This document shows, piece after piece, positions 26,182 to 36,012 of a stretch of 64,000 nt of DNA. The translations under genes were made by a program, and so were the position numbers. The stretch spans positions 124,001 through 188,000 of the forward strand of contig NZ_JAQMHX010000003.1 in the NCBI RefSeq assembly GCF_028331445.1, read 5' to 3'. The stretch's first letter is position 1. Each line of letters begins with the position of its first letter. This stretch comes from Candidatus Phyllobacterium onerii. Its GTDB lineage: Bacteria > Pseudomonadota > Alphaproteobacteria > Rhizobiales > Rhizobiaceae. Below the pieces are notes generated by a model. The model saw only the letters and a list, made by a program, of their open reading frames with translations, was not told the origin of the DNA and made no database searches.

Positions 26182-27492
26182 CTAGCTCGGCAAAGTACTC
26201 TTGGCTGCCACACCGGCGATATAAACCTCGGCGATTGTTCTATCATCGCCCATGGTCTGCATCAGCATGAGTTCTTCCACCAGTGTTTCGACGGTTTCCA
26301 TGCGAACGCGCATTGCGGCCGTGGCGCGTGCATTTAGAACGATGCAGTCAGCTTCCGCACCTGTCACGAACGAGCCGATAATACCCTCCAGCGCAAGAGC
26401 CCGCGCATTGCCTAGGGTCGCCTGGTAAAATGAGCGGAGTGGATGGTAGCGCTGGCCCTGGATATTGAGAATTTTATAGCCCTCATCCAGCGTTCTCAGC
26501 ATGGAATAAGATGTGCCGCCGCCGATATCCGTCGCGATCGCGTTGCGAATGTTTGACGCCAGAATGCGCGCCAGATCGAACAATCCGCTGCCTATGAACA
26601 AATTTGACGTCGGGCAGAAAACTGCAATCGATCCGCTATTGGCAATCGTGCTCACTTCGGCATCGCTCAAATGGATGCAATGACCGAGCAGCGTCTTTGG
26701 CCCCAGCAGGCCATAATGTTCATATACATTCGTGTAATCCCTGCTCCACGGGAAGAGTTGAGCAACGAAGGCAATCTCTGCAGTGTTCTCGCAAAGATGC
26801 GTCTGCACATGCATATCCGGAAATTCGCGCACCAGCGTGCCGCTCATCTCGAGTTGCTCGTGTGAGGAGGTTGGTGCGAAACGCGGCGTGATCGCGTAGA
26901 GTTGACGCCCCTTGCCATGCCAGTCCGCGATAAGCGCCTTGCTGTCATCATAGCCCGATTGTGGCGTATCGAGCAGACCGGGCGGTGCATTGCGATCCAT
27001 CATCACCTTACCGGCAATCATGCGCATGTTGCGCCGGTGCGCCTCCGTAAAGAATGAATGCACGGAGGCTTTGTGCACCGAGCAATATGCTGCTGCGGTC
27101 GTCGTACCGTGGCGGATCAACTCATCGAAAAACGCAGAGCCGATCTTTTCCGGATGGCCTTGATTGGAAAATTTCTGCTCTTCGACGAATGTATATTTGT
27201 CCAGCCACTCCATCAACGCACCGGCATAGGAACCGACCACCTGCATCTGCGGATAATGGATATGACAGTCGATGAAACCCGGCATGATCAGATGCGGATG
27301 ATGGTCGATGACTTCGGCGTTGCGACCGTCTCCCGCCCGCAACGTTGCAAATTCATCCATTGCAACGATCTTGCCGTCGCGAATGAGAAGCCCGCCATCC
27401 TCGAGATATGTGAATGTTTCGGCGCTCGTCTCACCGTTCAACGGCTCATCATGGAATGTCAGAATACGGGCACGCAACAATAGTTCTGTCAT
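26182..27492 (-). CDS. guaD: Guanine deaminase
   Basis: The roughly 436-residue protein has the metal-dependent amidohydrolase motifs DCHIHYPQ (near 73), THLCEN (near 229), LGHCIHL (near 265) and ATDIGGG (near 315), in the GuaD arrangement. It deaminates guanine to xanthine. The start at 27492 overlaps the puuD stop by 4 bp and replaces the longer frame at 27528. Co-location with urate hydroxylase puts it in purine breakdown. Confidence 0.9.
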   Translation of the reverse strand: MTELLLRARILTFHDEPLNGETSAETFTYLEDGGLLIRDGKIVAMDEFATLRAGDGRNAEVIDHHPHLIMPGFIDCHIHYPQMQVVGSYAGALMEWLDKYTFVEEQKFSNQGHPEKIGSAFFDELIRHGTTTAAAYCSVHKASVHSFFTEAHRRNMRMIAGKVMMDRNAPPGLLDTPQSGYDDSKALIADWHGKGRQLYAITPRFAPTSSHEQLEMSGTLVREFPDMHVQTHLCENTAEIAFVAQLFPWSRDYTNVYEHYGLLGPKTLLGHCIHLSDAEVSTIANSGSIAVFCPTSNLFIGSGLFDLARILASNIRNAIATDIGGGTSYSMLRTLDEGYKILNIQGQRYHPLRSFYQATLGNARALALEGIIGSFVTGAEADCIVLNARATAAMRVRMETVETLVEELMLMQTMGDDRTIAEVYIAGVAAKSTLPS

Positions 27493-28718
27493 GGTGTTGC
27501 TTTTCCGGCCATTGCACCCCGATACCACGCGACGATCAGCGCGCGCTCGCCATCGGTGATATGGGTCAGGTTGCCAGGCGGCATGGCATGGCTCGCTCCC
27601 GCCTGAATATAGATCTGGCTCGCATGGGTCGCGATCAATTCATCCGTATCGAGACGAATACCCTTTGGCGGCAGCATGATGCCCTCCCACGATGGCTCCG
27701 CTGCATGGCACATCGAACAACGTCCCATTACCGTGTCGCGAACTTGCTCGAAATCCTGCGCAGCCAGGAAAGGTTCAGCAGCGCGGGACACTTTCTCCTC
27801 GCCTGTCAGGATCTTGGGAACCGTCGACAACCATATGATAACGATAAACAAAATGGCACTGGCAAGCCATGTCCAATGCGGATTGCCTGTTCCTGCATGT
27901 CTTGAGTTGAAATAATGCCGGATGAGCACGCCGATGATGAATATCAGCGCGGCAATTATCCAGTTGAACTCAGTGGACGTCGCAAGCGGATAATGGTTCG
28001 ACAGCATCAGGAAGATAACCGGGAGCGTCAGATAGTTGTTGTGTGTCGAGCGCTGCTTGGCCTGTTTGCCGAGCCTGGGGTCGGGTATCTTGCCCGCGAT
28101 CAAATCGGCTACGACTTTTTTCTGGTTTGGGATGATCAGCAAGAACACGTTGCCGGTCATGATCGTCGCAGTGAATGCGCCAAGGTGCAGGAGTGCGGCA
28201 CGTCCAGTAAACAGATGCGTATAACCCCATGCCATGAATACGATCACGCCATAGAGTATGAGCATCAGCAGGGTATCATTGGACTCGAGTGGAGACTTGC
28301 AGAGAAGGTCGTAGATCAACCAACCTACTGAAATCGACGCCAGCGAGATCAGGATAGCTACAGGCGTCGAAACATCGAGCACATTGCGATCGATCAGAAA
28401 TAGATCGGCGCTGCCGTAGTAGACGATGCAGAGCAGCATGAACCCGGACAACCAGGTGAAGTAGGATTCCCATTTGAACCAGATGAGGTGCTCCGGCATA
28501 TCAGGCGGCGCGATCATGTATTTCTGGATGTGGTAGAAACCTCCCCCATGAACCTGCCACTCCTCGCCATTAACACCTTGTGGGAGATTTGCGTGCCTCC
28601 GCAATCCAAGATCGAGCGCGATGAAATAGAAAGACGAACCTATCCAGGCGATTGCCGTGATCACATGCAGCCACCGCGCGGCGAAGCTCAGCCATTCCCA
28701 GAAGATCAGATAATCCAT
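27489..28718 (-). CDS. puuD: Urate hydroxylase PuuD (membrane urate oxidase with cytochrome c domain)
   Basis: The 409-residue protein matches PuuD: eight or so membrane spans in the first 320 residues, beginning WEWLSFAARWLHVITAIAW, and a C-terminal cytochrome c domain with the haem motif CSMCH near residue 335 and a late Met ligand (HAMPPGN). PuuD oxidises urate to 5-hydroxyisourate and passes electrons to the respiratory chain. It is coupled to guaD downstream. A palindromic repeat lies 79 bp before its start. Confidence 0.92.
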   Translation of the reverse strand: MDYLIFWEWLSFAARWLHVITAIAWIGSSFYFIALDLGLRRHANLPQGVNGEEWQVHGGGFYHIQKYMIAPPDMPEHLIWFKWESYFTWLSGFMLLCIVYYGSADLFLIDRNVLDVSTPVAILISLASISVGWLIYDLLCKSPLESNDTLLMLILYGVIVFMAWGYTHLFTGRAALLHLGAFTATIMTGNVFLLIIPNQKKVVADLIAGKIPDPRLGKQAKQRSTHNNYLTLPVIFLMLSNHYPLATSTEFNWIIAALIFIIGVLIRHYFNSRHAGTGNPHWTWLASAILFIVIIWLSTVPKILTGEEKVSRAAEPFLAAQDFEQVRDTVMGRCSMCHAAEPSWEGIMLPPKGIRLDTDELIATHASQIYIQAGASHAMPPGNLTHITDGERALIVAWYRGAMAGKATP

Positions 28719-28796
28719 CGAGGCCCCATTTGAAATTTGAGGCTACAATGCTGTTCTTCACAGACCGACGCAACTGGCGAGACAAACGTGCGCTGA

Positions 28797-28916
28797 GATT
28801 CGGATCAGGGCGCGCCGAAAATGGTGAATTTCGAGAATCGGAGCGGAGTGAACTTTTGGGTTCATGAGCACCGGAGCGCAGAAAAGCGCCATTTGCAGGC
28901 CGTCTTGGCCCGAATC
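28797..28916. repeat. Interspersed palindromic repeat, copy 2
   Basis: A 120 bp element bounded by GATTCGG (28797-28803) and CCGAATC (28910-28916). It shares the core TTTCGAGAATCGGAGCGGAG with copies at 6228 and 45264 and has a central hairpin TGAAC-ttttgg-GTTCA (28849-28864). It fills the gap between the 2OG oxygenase and puuD genes, both on the minus strand, and ends 10 bp from the oxygenase stop. Confidence 0.75.
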
Positions 28917-28925
28917 ACGATGCAG

Positions 28926-29636
28926 CTATTGAGAATCGTGGAAGATGATGCCGAGCGTATGGCGTTTTCCGCTGCGCAAGCGGCTGACGCCGTGGCGCAT
29001 ATTCACGCAATAGTAGCCGCGCGTGCCCTTTACCGGACGCTGGCTGACCGGAAAAACCACGGCGTCACCCTGCCTTAGCGGCACGATCTCCGCACGCGAC
29101 TGCATACGCGGCCGTTGTTCCGTCAGGACGAACTCGCCACCGGTGAAATCCTCACCGGGTTTCGACAATAGGAACGCCACCTGCAGCGGAAACACATGCT
29201 CGCCGTAGATATCCTGGTGCAGGCAATTGTAGTCGCCCTCGCCATATTCCAGCAGCAACGGTGTCGGACGACTCTGACCGGCGGCGTGGCACCGCTCGAT
29301 GAATGCTTGATGCCTGTCCGGATACCGGACAGTGATGCCCATCAACTCATTCCAGCGATTGGCGATGCTGGCCAAGGGAGAATAGAGCGATTGGCGCAAA
29401 TCGTTGATGACATCAGGCAAAGGATAGGCGAAATACTTGTACTCACCCCGGCCAAACCCGTGCCGCGCCATGACGATACGTTTGCGAAATTGCTTATCGT
29501 CCGGATAACCTCCGGCCAATCCTTCGCATTGTGCCTTCGACAAAACGGCCTTCAAAATGGCGCAGCCGAAATTGTCCAGTTCCGCTTCTATCGTATCCCA
29601 TCGAATGGTCGATGTGCTGCTGATGGCGTCAGCCAT
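28926..29636 (-). CDS. 2OG-Fe(II) oxygenase
   Basis: The 236-residue protein has a double-stranded beta-helix oxygenase core with HQD (His-x-Asp) near residue 143 in CLHQDIYGEH, a distal His in NMRHGVS and a 2-oxoglutarate-binding Arg in RLRSGKRHTLG. Proteins of this type in proteobacteria are often annotated as prolyl hydroxylase-like and some lie near alkylation-repair genes. No repair gene is beside it here, so the target is unknown. The Met at 29636 (MADAISST) is preferred to 29648. Confidence 0.8.
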   Translation of the reverse strand: MADAISSTSTIRWDTIEAELDNFGCAILKAVLSKAQCEGLAGGYPDDKQFRKRIVMARHGFGRGEYKYFAYPLPDVINDLRQSLYSPLASIANRWNELMGITVRYPDRHQAFIERCHAAGQSRPTPLLLEYGEGDYNCLHQDIYGEHVFPLQVAFLLSKPGEDFTGGEFVLTEQRPRMQSRAEIVPLRQGDAVVFPVSQRPVKGTRGYYCVNMRHGVSRLRSGKRHTLGIIFHDSQ

Positions 29637-29847
29637 GATGACCTCCATTTCGAACTAGGTCGTGAACTTATCTTCAGCAAAGTGGACAACTTGGCCATTT
29701 CGTTCCACCCGTTTCCTGCAAAACGACATATTTTCCAGCCATTGGTGGCGAAACGCGACGATTTTGAGTGACTCACGCTTTCAGACTTCATAAAGAGAGT
29801 CGCAGCGAGGCGCTTTGCGCCGCGACGTATTGATATTGGATGACAGG

Positions 29848-30276
29848 ATGAGCGTTCACGGAAATAGCAAAAAAGGAAAGCGAAGCGCTGCTCCGCTCCT
29901 GATTTCTATTTTCTGGCTTGTATCCACGATCAGCGCCGCTCTGGGCACAGTGTATGTGACCGGTGCGGAGACCAATATTGCGGCAAAGGATGCCGGTACG
30001 CCAACGCGCAATGAAACGCGCTTGGCCCACGAAGCCAACAATCAGTCCACCCCCGTGCAGAGCCCAATGCGCGTCGCGGCACTTGAAGCTTTGCACCTGA
30101 AGATTAAAAGTGGCCTCGGATCCGATAGCCGCTCACTGGATGCTTTGGTGCCTCAAGGGCATGCGTTTGTTATTGCGAACGGGAAAAGCGTCATTTCGGT
30201 TCCGTCCGGAACGAGTCCGGCGCTAGACTGCAATTCTGTTTTCCACGCCCGCGCTCCGCCTCTGACCGCGGCCTGA
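29848..30276 (+). CDS. Hypothetical single-span membrane protein
   Basis: The 142-residue frame starts MSVHGNSKKGKRS, has one hydrophobic span at about residues 17-38 (LLISIFWLVSTISAALGTVYV) and a polar C-terminal part. No family is recognised. AGG before ATG 29848 is a weak ribosome site. It lies upstream of secDF in the same direction with a 108 bp gap. It could be a small inner-membrane protein with an outside C-terminus, or a chance frame. Confidence 0.45.
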   Translation: MSVHGNSKKGKRSAAPLLISIFWLVSTISAALGTVYVTGAETNIAAKDAGTPTRNETRLAHEANNQSTPVQSPMRVAALEALHLKIKSGLGSDSRSLDALVPQGHAFVIANGKSVISVPSGTSPALDCNSVFHARAPPLTAA

Positions 30277-30384
30277 CATCACCGTTTCCAATAGGGAACG
30301 ACGAAAACAAATCCGGCGGCCGCCAGGCAAACTCGTAGATCAGTTCTCGGCAGCGCGCCCGCACTCCATAACGGAATTTAAGAT

Positions 30385-32919
30385 ATGCGTACGTCGAGAT
30401 GGGTCCTTTGGACCTACATTGCTATTATCCTGGTGGGTATTGTCCTCGCCCTTCCCAACGCTTTCACCAAGGCGCAGCTCGAAGCTATGCCAAGCTGGTT
30501 CCCCAAGAAGCAGGTCGCCCTGGGCCTCGATCTTCGCGGCGGTTCCTATCTCGTGCTCGAAGTAGACGCGGCAGCACTCAAGAAAGACCGTATTCGCTCA
30601 ATTCTCGACGATACGCGCGGTCATCTGCGTACGGCGAAAATCCAGCCGCAATCTGTCCGTGTCGCGGGTGACAGCGTCATCGTAACCCTGGCGGATGCGA
30701 CACAAAGCGACGCGGCCGTTGCAGCCCTGCGTGATCTGACCACGCAAGTCGCACAAGTCGGGTTTGCCGCACCTGTCAGTGACATCGATATCACCACAAA
30801 CGGCAACCAGATACGCCTGACGCTGACCGAAGCCGGAATGAAGGACAAGCTGGACAATGCACTAACGCAAAGTCTGGAAATCGTCCGTCGTCGCGTCGAT
30901 CAGGTCGGCGTTGCCGAACCTTCCATCCAGCGCGTCGGTTCCGATCGTATCGTCGTTCAGCTCCCCGGGTTACAGGATCCGAGCCAGCTGCGCGCCCTAC
31001 TCGGCAGCACGGCCAAGATGACCTTCCACATGGTTGCGGATCGTAATTCCGGCGCTGCGCCGCCCACCGGCGTATCGATCTTGCCGGATGCGAAAGATCC
31101 CGCCATTACCTACCCGGTTGAAGACCGCGTGGCTCTCAGCGGTGAACGCCTGACCGATGCCCGCGCCGCCTTCGATCAGCAGACCAATCAGCCGATCATT
31201 TCATTCCGCTTCGATAATGTCGGCGCGCGCCAGTTTGCCGACATCACCAGCCAAAATGTAGGTCGCCCCTTTGCCATCGTGCTCGACGGCAAGGTTCTGA
31301 CAGCTCCCGTTATCCAGGTCCCGATCACCGGCGGCTCCGGTCAGATCACTGGTAACTTCACGGTTCAGGATACGGTCACCACCGCTGCGTTGCTTCGCGC
31401 TGGCGCTTTGCCGGCGCCGCTGACCGTCATCGAAGAACGTACCGTGGGTCCGGACCTTGGTGGCGACGTCATCAAGATGGGCGTTCTCACGGGCCTCATC
31501 GGCTTCGCACTCGTGGTCGGCTTCATATTCGTTCTCTATAGCGGCTGGGGTCTGATTGCCAATCTGGCGCTCGCTCTCAACGTCATTCTTACATTCGGCA
31601 TTTTGAGCCTGCTCGGCGCGACACTGACCCTCCCCGGCATCGCCGCCATCATCCTCGGTATCGGCTTTGCTGTTGATGCGAACATCCTCATCAACGAACG
31701 TATCCGTGAAGAAGCCCGCAAGGGTATCGGTGCGATGGCTGCTGTCGATCGCGGTTTCAAGCTCGCCTATTCAACGATCATCGACTCGCAAGCCACGCAC
31801 CTTATCGCGACGTTTCTGCTCTTCCTCTTCGGCACCGGCCCGATTCGTGGCTTCGCCATAACCATGATCATCGGCGCACTCGTCTCAATGTTTACGGCAG
31901 TCACCGTCGTCCGTGTCATGATGACGGCGATCGTCCGCCGCCGGAAGATGAAGACAATCCGTATCGAACATCTCTTCAAGCTCGTACCGGAAAATACCAA
32001 CATCTCGTTCATGAACGCGCGTTTCTTCGGTATCGGCGTTTCGATTTTTCTGTCGATCGCTTCGATCATCCTCTTCATCCATCCCGGCCTGAACTACGGT
32101 ATCGACTTCAAGGGCGGTATCCAGGTCGAAGTCACGACCTCCAAACCCGCTGACCTGGCCATGATGCGTTCGACTCTTGAAGGCCTCGGTCTCGGTGAAG
32201 TCGCCCTCCAGCAGGCCGGCGGCGACAACAAGGTGCTTATCCGCGTCCAGCGTCAGGACGGCGGCGAAGAAGCGCAGACCGCGGCCGTCACTAAAGTCAG
32301 GGCTTCCGTCCAGCAGCTTGACCCTGGTGTGAAGATCGAGAGTTCGGAAGTCGTCGGGCCGAAGGTCAGCCAGGAACTGGCTCGGTCCGGCGTCCTCGCC
32401 GTTACCCTCGCCAGCCTTGCCATGCTGCTCTACATCTGGTGGCGGTTCGAATGGCACTTCGCCCTTGGTGCAATCGCCACGCTGATCCTCGACACCACGA
32501 AAACCGTTGGCTTCTTTGCGTTGATGGGGCTCGATTTCAACCTCACGGCCATCGCCGCTCTGTTGACGATCATCGGTTACTCGGTCAACGACAAGGTCGT
32601 GGTTTACGATCGAATGCGTGAGAATTTGCGCATCCACAAGAAGATGCCGCTGCGTCAGATTATCGATCTGAGTATCAACCAGACCTTGGCGCGTTGTATC
32701 TATACCTCGCTGACCGTCTTCCTTGCCATGCTTCCCATGGCAATCTGGGGCGGCAAGGCCGTGGAGAACTTTGCTCTGCCGATGCTTTTCGGCGTGGTCA
32801 TTGCCACGAGTTCGTCGCTGTTCATCGCAGCGCCGATTCTCTTGCTGCTCGGAACTTGGTGGGAAAAGAACCATGCTTCGCGCATCGGCTCGGGCGAAAA
32901 GCCGGCCATCCAGAGCTGA
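30385..32919 (+). CDS. secDF: Fused protein-export membrane protein SecDF
   Basis: The 844-residue protein joins SecD (about 1-515) and SecF (about 530-844). SecD parts: an N-terminal span, GLDLRGGSYLVLEVD near residue 47, a large periplasmic domain, and GIGFAVDANILINERIREE in the later spans. SecF parts: LNYGIDFKGGIQVEV near residue 570 and IGYSVNDKVVVYDRMREN near residue 730. SecDF uses the proton gradient to pull exported proteins across after SecYEG. Fused forms are common in alphaproteobacteria. yajC is not beside it, so this may be a second copy or a relocated gene. Confidence 0.95.
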   Translation: MRTSRWVLWTYIAIILVGIVLALPNAFTKAQLEAMPSWFPKKQVALGLDLRGGSYLVLEVDAAALKKDRIRSILDDTRGHLRTAKIQPQSVRVAGDSVIVTLADATQSDAAVAALRDLTTQVAQVGFAAPVSDIDITTNGNQIRLTLTEAGMKDKLDNALTQSLEIVRRRVDQVGVAEPSIQRVGSDRIVVQLPGLQDPSQLRALLGSTAKMTFHMVADRNSGAAPPTGVSILPDAKDPAITYPVEDRVALSGERLTDARAAFDQQTNQPIISFRFDNVGARQFADITSQNVGRPFAIVLDGKVLTAPVIQVPITGGSGQITGNFTVQDTVTTAALLRAGALPAPLTVIEERTVGPDLGGDVIKMGVLTGLIGFALVVGFIFVLYSGWGLIANLALALNVILTFGILSLLGATLTLPGIAAIILGIGFAVDANILINERIREEARKGIGAMAAVDRGFKLAYSTIIDSQATHLIATFLLFLFGTGPIRGFAITMIIGALVSMFTAVTVVRVMMTAIVRRRKMKTIRIEHLFKLVPENTNISFMNARFFGIGVSIFLSIASIILFIHPGLNYGIDFKGGIQVEVTTSKPADLAMMRSTLEGLGLGEVALQQAGGDNKVLIRVQRQDGGEEAQTAAVTKVRASVQQLDPGVKIESSEVVGPKVSQELARSGVLAVTLASLAMLLYIWWRFEWHFALGAIATLILDTTKTVGFFALMGLDFNLTAIAALLTIIGYSVNDKVVVYDRMRENLRIHKKMPLRQIIDLSINQTLARCIYTSLTVFLAMLPMAIWGGKAVENFALPMLFGVVIATSSSLFIAAPILLLLGTWWEKNHASRIGSGEKPAIQS

Positions 32920-32953
32920 TCGGCTGCCAACGTAGCGTTCAACGCTAACTATT

Positions 32954-32990
32954 TGCGGCGCAGGGAAAAAATCGCGTTTCCTGCGCCGCA
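32954..32990. terminator. Strong hairpin after secDF
   Basis: TGCGGCGCAGG (32954-32964) pairs perfectly with CCTGCGCCGCA (32980-32990). There is no T tract after it, so it may act as a 3' stabiliser or a Rho-assisted terminator. Confidence 0.5.
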
Positions 32991-33107
32991 GAGCGGATGA
33001 AATCGGTTTGCAAGCCACCGGAGGTACGCAATACTGCTGCGACAGCACCTGTTCGCAGGACCCATTGATTTTAACCATTGATCATCTTACGAGGGAGACG
33101 CCGACAT

Positions 33108-34877
33108 ATGCCTCATGAAACGCCGCTGATTGCGACAATCGTCATAGGTCTGGTTTTGGCCTTTATTTTCGGTGCGATTGCCAATCGTCTGCGTATTCCT
33201 CCCCTTGTCGGTTATCTCGTAGCCGGGGTATTGGCCGGCTCGCATACCCCCGGTTTTGTCGCCGATCAGGAGCTGGCTTCCGAGCTCGCCGAGATCGGCG
33301 TCATTCTGCTTATGTTTGGCGTCGGCCTGCATTTTTCCTTGAAAGATCTGCTTTCGGTTCGTGCCATCGCGATTCCAGGCGCGATCGTGCAGATTTTGGC
33401 AGCGACTTTGCTTGGCGCGGGCCTTGCCTGGATTCTCGGCTGGAGCATGCAGGCGGGTTTTGTCTTCGGCCTCGCGCTCTCGGTAGCAAGTACCGTGGTT
33501 CTGCTGCGCGCCATGCAGGAACGGCGGCTGATCGAGACGGAACGGGGTCGTATTGCCGTCGGTTGGCTTATCGTTGAAGATCTTGCCATGGTTCTCGCAC
33601 TGGTTCTGCTGCCAGCTATTGCCGGCGCCATCAACGGCGGTAGCGAAACGGGCGATATGGTTCGCGCCGCGAGCGATCCAATCGTCAGATATTTCGATCT
33701 TGGCATCGGCGGCGTCATCGCGCTGACACTTGGCAAGGTTGTAGCTTTCGTTGCAGTCATGCTCATCGTGGGGCGCAGGGTAATCCCCTGGACCCTGCAT
33801 GCGATCGCACATACCGGATCACGCGAGCTTTTCCGCTTGGCTGTGCTGGCGATCGCATTGGGCGTCGCCTTCGGTGCGGCCAAGTTGTTCGGCGTGTCGC
33901 TGGCGCTCGGCGCGTTCTTCGCTGGCATGATCATGAGCGAATCCGAACTTAGCCACCGCGCAGCAGAAGAATCCCTGCCGTTGCGCGATGCTTTTGCGGT
34001 GCTGTTTTTCGTCTCGGTCGGCATGCTGTTCGACCCGATGACAATCGTCAATGATCCCTTGCCGCTGCTTGCAACGCTCGCAATTATCGTCGTTGGCAAG
34101 TCGCTCGCGGCATTTTTCATCGTTCGCGCCTTTGGCTATCCAACGGGCACTGCCCTGATCATTTCTGCAAGCCTGGCGCAGATCGGTGAATTCTCTTTCA
34201 TTCTCGCCGAGCTTGGCGTCGGGTTGGGAATGTTGCCCGAGGAAGGCCGCGACCTCATCCTCGGTGGCGCCATCTTGTCGATACTTGTCAACCCATTGGT
34301 GTTCGCGGGGGTTACGTATCTTAAGCCGAGACTCGAAAAGCGCGTGCCAACCGAAGAACCCTCGACCGAAGATTTGGTAGCAATTGAAACACCCGATGTG
34401 GAAATTCGCCCGACCACACTTACCGACCATGCCGTTCTGGTGGGCTATGGCCGTGTCGGCAGTCTTGTTGGTGAGGCGCTTAAAGAAGTCGGCAAGCCGT
34501 TTCTCGTTATCGAGGACGCCGACAAAACCGTAGCGAAACTGCATGAGGAAAACATCGAAACGATCGTCGGCAACGCAGCCAATGGCGATATCCTCGCCGC
34601 CGCCAATCTTGCCCAGGCCCGTCAACTGATCATCGCCATCCCGAACGCTTTTGAAGCCGGCCAGATTGTGGTCAAGGCACGTGCCGCAAACCCGGTCATC
34701 AGCATTTTGGCGCGGGCTCACTCGGATGCGGAGGTCCAGCATCTGCAGGATCTCGGCGCAGACGCAGTTATCATGGGTGAACGTGAAATAGCGCGCGGAA
34801 TCGTCGCCCACATCCTCGATCTTGAAGACCCCAAGCCGGAGAAATCGAACCGTATAGAAGCAACAAAAGCGGTATAG
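33108..34877 (+). CDS. KefB/YbaL-type cation:proton antiporter (CPA2) with TrkA-N domain
   Basis: The 589-residue protein has 12 or so membrane spans (about 1-390) of the CPA2 family, with LVGYLVAGVLAGSHTPGF near residue 36, and a C-terminal RCK/TrkA-N domain starting DHAVLVGYGRVGSLVG near residue 440. YbaL/KefB-type proteins exchange K+ or Na+ for protons. ATG 33108 has GAGGGAG upstream, so the longer frame at 33078 is not used. It is followed after 27 bp by a UPF0104 gene in the same direction. Confidence 0.9.
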   Translation: MPHETPLIATIVIGLVLAFIFGAIANRLRIPPLVGYLVAGVLAGSHTPGFVADQELASELAEIGVILLMFGVGLHFSLKDLLSVRAIAIPGAIVQILAATLLGAGLAWILGWSMQAGFVFGLALSVASTVVLLRAMQERRLIETERGRIAVGWLIVEDLAMVLALVLLPAIAGAINGGSETGDMVRAASDPIVRYFDLGIGGVIALTLGKVVAFVAVMLIVGRRVIPWTLHAIAHTGSRELFRLAVLAIALGVAFGAAKLFGVSLALGAFFAGMIMSESELSHRAAEESLPLRDAFAVLFFVSVGMLFDPMTIVNDPLPLLATLAIIVVGKSLAAFFIVRAFGYPTGTALIISASLAQIGEFSFILAELGVGLGMLPEEGRDLILGGAILSILVNPLVFAGVTYLKPRLEKRVPTEEPSTEDLVAIETPDVEIRPTTLTDHAVLVGYGRVGSLVGEALKEVGKPFLVIEDADKTVAKLHEENIETIVGNAANGDILAAANLAQARQLIIAIPNAFEAGQIVVKARAANPVISILARAHSDAEVQHLQDLGADAVIMGEREIARGIVAHILDLEDPKPEKSNRIEATKAV

Positions 34878-34904
34878 AGTCAGAAGAGGCGAACGGGAAA
34901 AAGC

Positions 34905-35855
34905 ATGAAGTTGAAGGATTACGTATGGCCGGTTGTTGGGCTGGCCGCCGTCGGGATTTCCGTATGGCTCCTTTACAAGGAGCTGCGGAGCATCTCGTTG
35001 GATGACGTGATCCACAGCCTCTATGCCATTCCTGCACACCGCTGGATCCTGGCAGGCTTTGCATCCCTCGTCGCCTACGCCGCCTTGGCCGGCTATGATC
35101 GCATTGCGCTACTACACCTGCGCCGCAGGATTTCCTGGTTGTTCATCGCGCTCTGTTCGTTCACCACCTACGCACTTTCGCACAATATCGGCGCCTCGGT
35201 CCTCTCTGGAGCCGTGGTTCGCTATCGCGCCTATTCCTCGCAAGGTATGAGCGGCCCCGAAATTGCGCTGCTCATAGCGTTCTGTTCATTTACTTTCATT
35301 TTGGGCGTATTGACACTGAGCGCAGTCGTCCTGCTGATGGAGCCGCATCTCCTTCAGCGTTTCAACGCGGAACTGCCGCCTTCCCTGAGCTACGTGCTGG
35401 GTTTCGGTGCCTTGGCAATCGTGTTGCTCTATGTGTTCGGCAGTTGGCTGCATTTCAGGCCACTTCGCATCCGGCGCTTCACGCTCGAATATCCTCGTGT
35501 GCCGGTCGTCGCCCAGCAGCTGATCGTCGGGCCATTGGAGCTCATCGGTGCCGCCGCCATCATTTATTTTACGCTCCCTACAGAAGGTAATCCCGGCTTT
35601 CTCATTATTCTCGGGATATTTCTCGTGTCATTTTCCGCGGCGCTGATCTCCCATGCGCCCGGCGGCCTCGGCGTATTGGAACTGGTTTTCCTCACCGGTT
35701 TGCCCGATATGAATCAGGCCGACGTATTGGCCGCGCTGATTATTTTCCGCTTGTTCTACCTCTTGATTCCATTTGCCCTTTCGCTGCTTGTCGTCCTTTA
35801 TTTTGAGCGCTCGCAGTTGCTGTTGCGCTGGTACAAGAAGGACAGCGATACCTGA
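34905..35855 (+). CDS. UPF0104/LPG-synthase-type (MprF-like) membrane protein
   Basis: The 316-residue protein has about eight spans and the features of the lysylphosphatidylglycerol synthase transmembrane (flippase-like) family: SHNIGASVLSGAVVRYRAY near residue 88 and SHAPGGLGVLELVF near residue 250. It lacks the catalytic aminoacyl-transferase domain of MprF. In some bacteria stand-alone members flip lipids or hopanoid-linked compounds. The role here is unknown. Probably co-transcribed with the antiporter gene. Confidence 0.8.
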   Translation: MKLKDYVWPVVGLAAVGISVWLLYKELRSISLDDVIHSLYAIPAHRWILAGFASLVAYAALAGYDRIALLHLRRRISWLFIALCSFTTYALSHNIGASVLSGAVVRYRAYSSQGMSGPEIALLIAFCSFTFILGVLTLSAVVLLMEPHLLQRFNAELPPSLSYVLGFGALAIVLLYVFGSWLHFRPLRIRRFTLEYPRVPVVAQQLIVGPLELIGAAAIIYFTLPTEGNPGFLIILGIFLVSFSAALISHAPGGLGVLELVFLTGLPDMNQADVLAALIIFRLFYLLIPFALSLLVVLYFERSQLLLRWYKKDSDT

Positions 35856-36012
35856 CGGGTCATTTTACGATAATCGCAATTCGCGCAGGGAATATTTTCC
35901 ATTTCTGACCGAGTTTAGTGCGCTGTTCCTTCATGGATCAGCGTAGTCACCCTATTTTGAGGCCACATTACGAATTCTTCTCCAGGCAATGGCACAAAAG
36001 GAGTGGTGGCGC

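Noticed and set aside
28821-29078. Open frame across repeat copy 2
   Set aside because: It is the repeat read through into the antisense of the 2OG oxygenase gene. Similar peptide strings in copies 1 and 3 come from the shared repeat core, not from a protein family.
31885-33078. 397-codon frame antisense to secDF
   Set aside because: It mirrors the codon bias of secDF on the other strand and has no recognisable domain.
33819-35039. 406-codon frame antisense to the antiporter gene
   Set aside because: A typical shadow frame; its composition is explained by the gene on the other strand.
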